From NCBI RefSeq assembly GCF_965204935.1, contig NZ_CBDBFO010000002.1: a DNA stretch of 64,000 nucleotides; one strand, written 5' to 3'. The position numbers were made by a program, and so were the translations under genes. The notes below the pieces were generated by a model. The model was not told the DNA's origin. It ran no database searches and saw only the letters and a list, made by a program, of their open reading frames with translations. Source of the stretch: Hoeflea_A sp965204935 (GTDB lineage: Bacteria > Pseudomonadota > Alphaproteobacteria > Rhizobiales > Rhizobiaceae). The first letter of the stretch is position 1. Every line of letters begins with the position of its first letter. Shown here in pieces: positions 59,629 through 64,000 of the stretch.

Positions 59629-60129
59629 TCAGGTCTCGGTCGGTTCACCGAAGTCGAGATCGCGGGTCCAGCCGGTGTTCTGCATGACCATGCTCTCGAT
59701 CGCCACGCTGGTGCCGTTCGCATCAAGCTCGGGCAATGCCGTGTATTCCGACACCCAGCACTGGAAGACGTTGTAGACCTTGGCGATCTGGCCCTGCTCG
59801 TTGAGAAGCTCGATGATCACGTCGCGGCGGAAATTCTTCAGCGAGATCGACGCATCGCCGTCGGTTGAATAGACCAGCTTGGACCAGTCCTCGAATTCCG
59901 TGTCGTGGGTGACACCACGCTCCAGCGTGATCGGCTCGAATGAGCGTGTACCGGGCATGATGCGCTGCGTTGACGGATCGCCGCCCTCGCGGTGCTTGAT
60001 CGGCTCGGTGGACTGCTTGAGCGCCGAGACCTTGCTGATGCCCGCAACATAACGGCCGTCCCATTTGACGCGGAACTTGAAGGCCTTGTAGGGGTCGAAA
60101 CGGTGCGTATTGACCGTAAACTGTGCCAT
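59629..60129 (-). CDS. eCIS inner tube protein (T4 gp19-like)
   Basis: A 166-residue protein starting MAQFTVNTHRFDPYKAFKFR. VKWDGRYVAGISKVSALKQS, RKS-like GTRSFEPITLERGVTHDTEF, FEDWSKLVY and VYNVFQCWVSEYTALPELDA are the typical blocks of phage_T4_gp19/eCIS tube proteins. Hexameric rings of this protein form the inner tube. Only one tube gene is visible, whereas Afp/PVC have two or three. TAGGAG, 8 nt before the ATG, overlaps the end of the MITE-like element. Confidence 0.9.
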   Translation of the reverse strand: MAQFTVNTHRFDPYKAFKFRVKWDGRYVAGISKVSALKQSTEPIKHREGGDPSTQRIMPGTRSFEPITLERGVTHDTEFEDWSKLVYSTDGDASISLKNFRRDVIIELLNEQGQIAKVYNVFQCWVSEYTALPELDANGTSVAIESMVMQNTGWTRDLDFGEPTET

Positions 60130-60139
60130 TTTCTGACTC

Positions 60140-60444
60140 CTAGAGCGAGTTGTGGTCAGGTTGACGCATTTGACCGCGGCGATTTTGGTCACCGGTTAGG
60201 CGGATTGCGCGCCGTGGTGCCACACCACCACAAACGCGAGCCAACGACGCCAGTGGCCAAAATCGCCCGGCCCGCTCTGTGTTCGTATTCAACATTCTCT
60301 TTCCATTCGAGGGTGGGGAAAATCGGCCCAACGGCGTTGTTGCGCCGCTCGCCCGATGGTCTGCATCGCACTGCGCGACGCGCCTAACCGACTGAACCGA
60401 TTTTCCGCCATCAAATGCTTCAATCTGACCACAACTCGCTCTAG
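60140..60444. repeat. MITE-like inverted-repeat element between sheath and tube genes
   Basis: About 300 bp bounded by CTAGAGCGAGTTGTGGTCAG on the left and its complement CTGACCACAACTCGCTCTAG on the right. The terminal inverted repeats stay similar for roughly 70 bp inward (including GCATTTGA and GGTTAGGCG). There is no coding frame. The outermost CTAG (or TA) may be the target duplication; it coincides with the sheath stop TAG. Removing the element would place the sheath stop directly in front of the tube ribosome site (GAGAGC-TAG-GAG-...-ATG). This structure fits a non-autonomous MITE. Confidence 0.85.
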
Positions 60445-62867
60445 CTCTCGATCTGCCCGGCGATCTGCTGCAGCCGCAGGATCACGAATTCGGCGGGTTT
60501 CAGTGGCGCGAAGCCGATCCACACATTGACCCGGCCGAGATTCTGGTCGGTCGCCGTCGTCGTCTCGGAATCGCATTTGACGAAATAGGCATCGTTCTTC
60601 GTTTGGCCCTGGAAAGCGCCCTGCCGGAACAACGTGTGCATGAAGGCACCGGCATTCAGCCTGATCTGCGCCCACAGCGGCTCGTCATTGGGCTCGAACG
60701 TTACCCATTGCAGCCCGCGGTAAAGGCTTTCCTCGATGAACAGCGCAAGGCGCCTGATCGGAACGTATTTGTACTCTGAACCCGCCGTGTCGTCGCCATC
60801 CATGGTGCGTGCGCCCCAGGATACGATGCCGTTCGGGAACTGCCGGATGACATTGATGGCGCGCGGATTGAGGATACCGTTTTCCATGTCGGAGAACGGA
60901 TATTCGACCCCGCTGATGCCGCGGATGTCGCCTTCCGTGCCGGCCGGCGCCTTCCAGATGCCGCGCGAGCCGTCAATGCGGGTCATCAGCCCGGCGACCG
61001 CACCGGCGGGCCCGACAAAATGCTGCCGGCCGTCTTCAGTGATCTGAAGACGCGGGTAGTAGATCGCCGCGTGGTCTTTCACCAGGCCGATCTTCAGGGC
61101 CGAGACACCGGTACTCGCGGTTTGGGCGGTGTTCCAGCCGATCGGCGGATCCATCAGGAGGAATGCCCGGCGCCGCTGGCAAAAGACGCTTGCCGGCCGG
61201 TAGACATCGGCCATATCGAGCGCCGACCCCGCCGTCGGGGGCAGGCACATCAGGTTGAAGATGTCGACTTCGCTGTCGATGATGTCGAAAGCATCCTCAT
61301 ATTCGTCTGCGGTCGGCGGATTGCCGTCGAAACCCGCCGCGCCCGGTGTCTGCAGGCCGAGAGTCCCGCCGGCGCCGACAACGTAATTCTTGACGTTCTC
61401 ATCCGTCAGCGGACCGAGGTCCAGCCCCCCGCCGCCGCCATCGGAAGTCGTCATCGCGCCGGTAAAGAGGTCACCGGCTTCACCCTCCGGCTGGATCAGC
61501 AACCTCAGGCCGGCCACGCTGGCGGCCCATGGAATCGTGTCCGGATGGGCATCGCGATAGTCGTTGATCGCGTCGCGAATGGTTTCCAGCGCCAGACGCA
61601 CGCCATTTGCGTTTTCACCGGGAAACGCGACGTTGCTGGCCCTGTAGAGCGGCTCGGCCGCAGCCGTCATGACCAGATCGACCGGGATAGAGACCGGTGC
61701 GAAGGAATCATCGGGCTGCCGCTCGGGCAGGCTGATCTCCTGGATCGCATCCTGTTGCGCGCCCATCAGCGCCAGTACGTTCGCCGCATCGATCGATAGC
61801 GCCAGGCCGTTGGAGGCCGGCCGTGTTGCAGCAGAAGCGCCGATTTCAAGACCGCCCTGCTCACCGCCCATCATCAGGTGAACGGCAATGTCCGCGGGAT
61901 CCGGCGCCGGCACCACGTGGACACTCGCATCGGCGTCATCAGCGGTGATGCGCAACAGCGCGGTGTTGTCGCCGTCGCCGGCAACCGGTGCGGGACCCGC
62001 CTCGAATGAAGCCGTCACGGTGCGGGCGACCGGAACAAGCGCCGCGTTGATGAGACCTGTAATGCGGGTCGCATATTCGGTCAGAACCTGGGCCGACGTC
62101 AGCCCGTCTCCCACCGGATCGATCTGCGGCTGGTTGGCCGCGGTCAGAGTAACGTCGACCGGTGAACTGCCCGCAACGGAAAGGCGCAGCGCACCATGAT
62201 CGGCGAGTATCGCCTCGATGCGGTCGCGTATTTCAACCGGCGTTCCATCCGTGTATGGAACCGGCCGCCCCGCCTGGGATATACCCGCTGCGGGTCCGCC
62301 GGCCGCAATCTCTGCCGCGGTCACAAGCTTTGACTGCTGGGTAAGGATATCCGGTGCGTAAAGCGGGCTTGCCGGGTTCATTGAAAGGTTCCGGAACGTT
62401 TCCAGATCGGCCTGAGTGGTGCCGCCGGCCGGCAGCAGTTCCGCACGCCAGAGCTCCAGATTGAAGGTCGTCTCGGGCTGGCTGGAGTCGTAGGTCACTC
62501 GGGCTCGGATCATGTCCCCGCTGCGGCCCGCTTGTCGGGCCGTCAATTCAAGCACCGGAGTCGTATCGGCCGCCTGCAGCTGAACGGTCGCGGCGGTCGC
62601 GCCCTCGGCGATACGCATCACGTAGCAATCCGTGCCGCCATTCAAGAAGAACAGGCGAAGATATCGCGCCATGTCGCCGATCGACGTGTCCTCGCCGAAC
62701 TGGCGCGCAAAGTCGGAATAATTGAACAAACGGCGGGGCTGATTGATCGGACCGAACTGGGTCGCTCCGATAAACATTGTCACGGATGTTGAGACGGCGG
62801 CGATCGCGCGCACGCCACTCGGGACTTCGAGCACGTAGACGCCCGGATAGGTGGTAGCAACGTTCAT
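60441..62867 (-). CDS. eCIS contractile sheath protein (large)
   Basis: An 808-residue protein starting MNVATTYPGVYVLEVPSGVR. The N-terminal block VSTSVTMFIGATQFGPINQP and the C-terminal block (YRGLQWVTFEPNDEPLWAQI, AFMHTLFRQGAFQG, FAPLKPAEFVILRLQQIAG) are those of phage/eCIS sheaths. A 400-residue middle insertion makes it about twice the usual size; it probably forms extra surface domains. ATG 62867 has GGAG upstream; the longer frame lacks support. It is the first gene of the eCIS operon. Confidence 0.92.
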   Translation of the reverse strand: MNVATTYPGVYVLEVPSGVRAIAAVSTSVTMFIGATQFGPINQPRRLFNYSDFARQFGEDTSIGDMARYLRLFFLNGGTDCYVMRIAEGATAATVQLQAADTTPVLELTARQAGRSGDMIRARVTYDSSQPETTFNLELWRAELLPAGGTTQADLETFRNLSMNPASPLYAPDILTQQSKLVTAAEIAAGGPAAGISQAGRPVPYTDGTPVEIRDRIEAILADHGALRLSVAGSSPVDVTLTAANQPQIDPVGDGLTSAQVLTEYATRITGLINAALVPVARTVTASFEAGPAPVAGDGDNTALLRITADDADASVHVVPAPDPADIAVHLMMGGEQGGLEIGASAATRPASNGLALSIDAANVLALMGAQQDAIQEISLPERQPDDSFAPVSIPVDLVMTAAAEPLYRASNVAFPGENANGVRLALETIRDAINDYRDAHPDTIPWAASVAGLRLLIQPEGEAGDLFTGAMTTSDGGGGGLDLGPLTDENVKNYVVGAGGTLGLQTPGAAGFDGNPPTADEYEDAFDIIDSEVDIFNLMCLPPTAGSALDMADVYRPASVFCQRRRAFLLMDPPIGWNTAQTASTGVSALKIGLVKDHAAIYYPRLQITEDGRQHFVGPAGAVAGLMTRIDGSRGIWKAPAGTEGDIRGISGVEYPFSDMENGILNPRAINVIRQFPNGIVSWGARTMDGDDTAGSEYKYVPIRRLALFIEESLYRGLQWVTFEPNDEPLWAQIRLNAGAFMHTLFRQGAFQGQTKNDAYFVKCDSETTTATDQNLGRVNVWIGFAPLKPAEFVILRLQQIAGQIES

Positions 62868-63405
62868 GGTTGAGCACTCCAGCTCGGGTTGAATTATGGT
62901 CATTCGCCCCGTGGCTGCCGGCATGGCTGCACGTTGCCGGCGCGGCCCTGGGGCCCGCATAAAACTGGCGACAGTCTCAATTGTACTTTCAAGTGACTAC
63001 TTAAACGGGTGGAATTACTCGATGCGAGGCCACCAGCATCTTCAACTGTCAGAAAGTTAATTCACAGAAAAAACAAAGGTTCGTCAATTATTTACTGCGC
63101 CATAAAAAAGTCTAAATTTGCGAGATGCGGTATTTTTTGCAATATATTTAAAAGACTAGCACGGAATTCACGAATTATTACAATAGTAGAAAAACTGACA
63201 CAGTGTGAAAATGAAAATTATTCATATTTTTCTAGTATTAATTAAACAACTGTTTACAAGAAGATGCCACAACTATTCTAAGTAAGCCGGTCCCACGCCG
63301 CTACAGATATGCAACCAGTAATAGAAAAGCGGCTCGGTCGCCAAAGCTGGAAACCTGTGAAAGGATCCCGGCGCAGGAATGGCGGCAGCGTGAAAGCCGT
63401 AACGA
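62868..63405. other. AT-rich upstream region of the eCIS operon
   Basis: About 540 bp without a convincing gene. 62985-63260 is strikingly AT-rich compared with the rest of the window, with many A/T runs. It should hold the eCIS operon promoter on the minus strand. I could not pick a reliable -35/-10 pair. Low GC here may favour H-NS/MucR-type silencing or mark the boundary of acquired DNA. Confidence 0.45.
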
Positions 63406-63626
63406 TCAGGGATGTTTACGCACAGCAAGCCAGCGCCGAACCGCGATGACTGACCAGATGCCCTCTGCAATCACAAATGGATAAGAATGGATCAGCAAGC
63501 ATAGACGGCTGCAAGGGCGCAGCCGGATGCGAAGATCGCAACAAATACGGGATGGCGGTGTTCAAGTGCGTAACTGGCGACCATGATGAAGACGGCGACA
63601 ATGCCGAGTGTTTCCGTTCCGGCCAA
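63406..63626 (-). pseudogene. Small two-helix membrane protein with one-base frameshift
   Basis: From a TTG start at 63626, preceded by AAGGAGAGG, the sequence reads AGTETLGIVAVFIMVASYAL ... FASGCALAAVYA. After that codon (about 63493) the frame must shift by one base to continue LLIHSYPFVIAEGIWSVIAV and RRWLAVRKHP. The joined product (73 residues) matches a common rhizobial small membrane protein with an EGIWSVIALRRW-like end. The single-base deletion either inactivates it or is a sequencing error. Confidence 0.65.
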
Positions 63627-63683
63627 GATACCTCTCCTTAAAGCTGCAGCTGAGGCAGCACGCTGGTCAATTGGCAATCCGGG

Positions 63684-64000
63684 TTAAAGCCAGCACGCTG
63701 TGGCCTGCATCGCTACTGGCCCGCCCTCCCGCGCCGTCCACAGCCTCAGGTTCTTACCGTCCTCCGCCGCGTGCAGGGCGAAATCAGCATCGTCGAACAA
63801 CGGAGCAACACTACGGAACGCAAACCGCCTTGGCGGTACGCCATCTTTCAGTTCAGCAGCGAAATGCACGAGCAGCGTCGCCTGTAGCGGGCCGTGCACA
63901 ACGAGACCCGGATAGCCTTCGGTCTCCATCGCATAGGGCCGGTCATAGTGAATGCGGTGCCCGTTGAACATCAGTGCCGAATATCGGAAGAGCAACGGCG
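63684..64000 (-). CDS. MaoC/HTD2-like acyl-CoA dehydratase (partial, runs off right edge)
   Basis: The C-terminal ~105 residues of a FAS1-type/MaoC-like hydratase. LLFRYSALMFNGHRIHYDRP (catalytic His-containing hot-dog motif), YPGLVVHGPLQATLLVHFAA and the end LRLWTAREGGPVAMQATACW match the mesaconyl-C4-CoA hydratase/HTD2 group. The N-terminal hot-dog half and start lie beyond the window. It shows that acyl-CoA metabolism resumes to the right of the eCIS locus. Confidence 0.75.
   Translation of the reverse strand, partial: PLLFRYSALMFNGHRIHYDRPYAMETEGYPGLVVHGPLQATLLVHFAAELKDGVPPRRFAFRSVAPLFDDADFALHAAEDGKNLRLWTAREGGPVAMQATACWL

Noticed and set aside
27505..62867. Interpretation of the tail genes as a prophage or a T6SS
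   Set aside because: No terminase, capsid, integrase or lysis genes and no TssJLM membrane complex; DUF4255, AAA+ ATPase and DUF4157 genes are eCIS marks.
1..64000. CRISPR arrays, tRNA or rRNA genes
   Set aside because: No regularly spaced repeats and no tRNA- or rRNA-like sequences were recognised; the direct repeats present are the IS5 and group II intron copies.

Overview
The window is GC-rich DNA from an alphaproteobacterium, most likely Hyphomicrobiales (Rhizobiales). The reasons are the NasST/NrtABC/NirBD/NasA nitrate-assimilation layout, an RmInt1-like group II intron, a BadH-like dehydrogenase and the general codon style. The genus cannot be fixed from sequence alone.

Left part (1-6.7 kb): a partial DUF3307-like membrane protein, then acyl-CoA/alicyclic acid genes (BadH-like dehydrogenase, enoyl-CoA hydratase family protein, transglutaminase-like protein, AMP-dependent acyl-CoA ligase, alpha/beta hydrolase). 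An IS110-family element sits inside this cluster.

Nitrate block (6.6-22.8 kb, all minus strand): nasT-nasS, nrtA-nrtB-nrtCD, nirB-nirD-nasA and a siroheme-synthase-like gene. Two sigma-54-type promoters lie upstream of nasT and nrtA, each with the same palindrome about 100 bp further upstream, and both leaders contain terminator-like hairpins, as expected for NasT (ANTAR) antitermination. The nitrite-reducing half looks damaged. nirB carries a group II intron that should splice cleanly and also an IS5-family element that stops translation. The methyltransferase half of the CysG-like protein lacks its key motif and its C-terminal half. Next come a flavodoxin-fold oxidoreductase, an AraC regulator, a nitronate-monooxygenase-like gene and an NmrA-like gene split by a second copy of the same IS5 element.

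Main block (27.5-62.9 kb, minus strand): one long, tightly overlapping operon for an extracellular contractile injection system (eCIS; Afp/PVC/MAC-like). In transcription order it holds sheath, tube, a zinc-ribbon protein, a Pro-rich protein, a DUF4255 cap protein, the AAA+ ATPase, a DUF4157-OmpA protein, a small protein, a giant 2121-residue protein with two DUF4157 domains, tube/hub proteins (Afp7-like, tail-X-like, gpD-like, gpV-like), a PAAR-like tip, gp25, two baseplate J-like proteins, a tail-I/beta-helix protein, a 1322-residue beta-helix protein and an Ig-like terminal protein. Capsid, terminase and lysis genes are absent, so this is not a prophage. The DUF4157-OmpA gene is interrupted by two identical 1887-bp group II introns lying directly head to tail. 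Removing both restores a single 426-codon frame. A roughly 300-bp MITE-like inverted-repeat element sits exactly at the sheath stop codon.

Right edge (62.9-64 kb): an AT-rich upstream region, a small membrane-protein gene with a one-base frameshift, and the C-terminal part of a MaoC/HTD2-like dehydratase that runs off the window.
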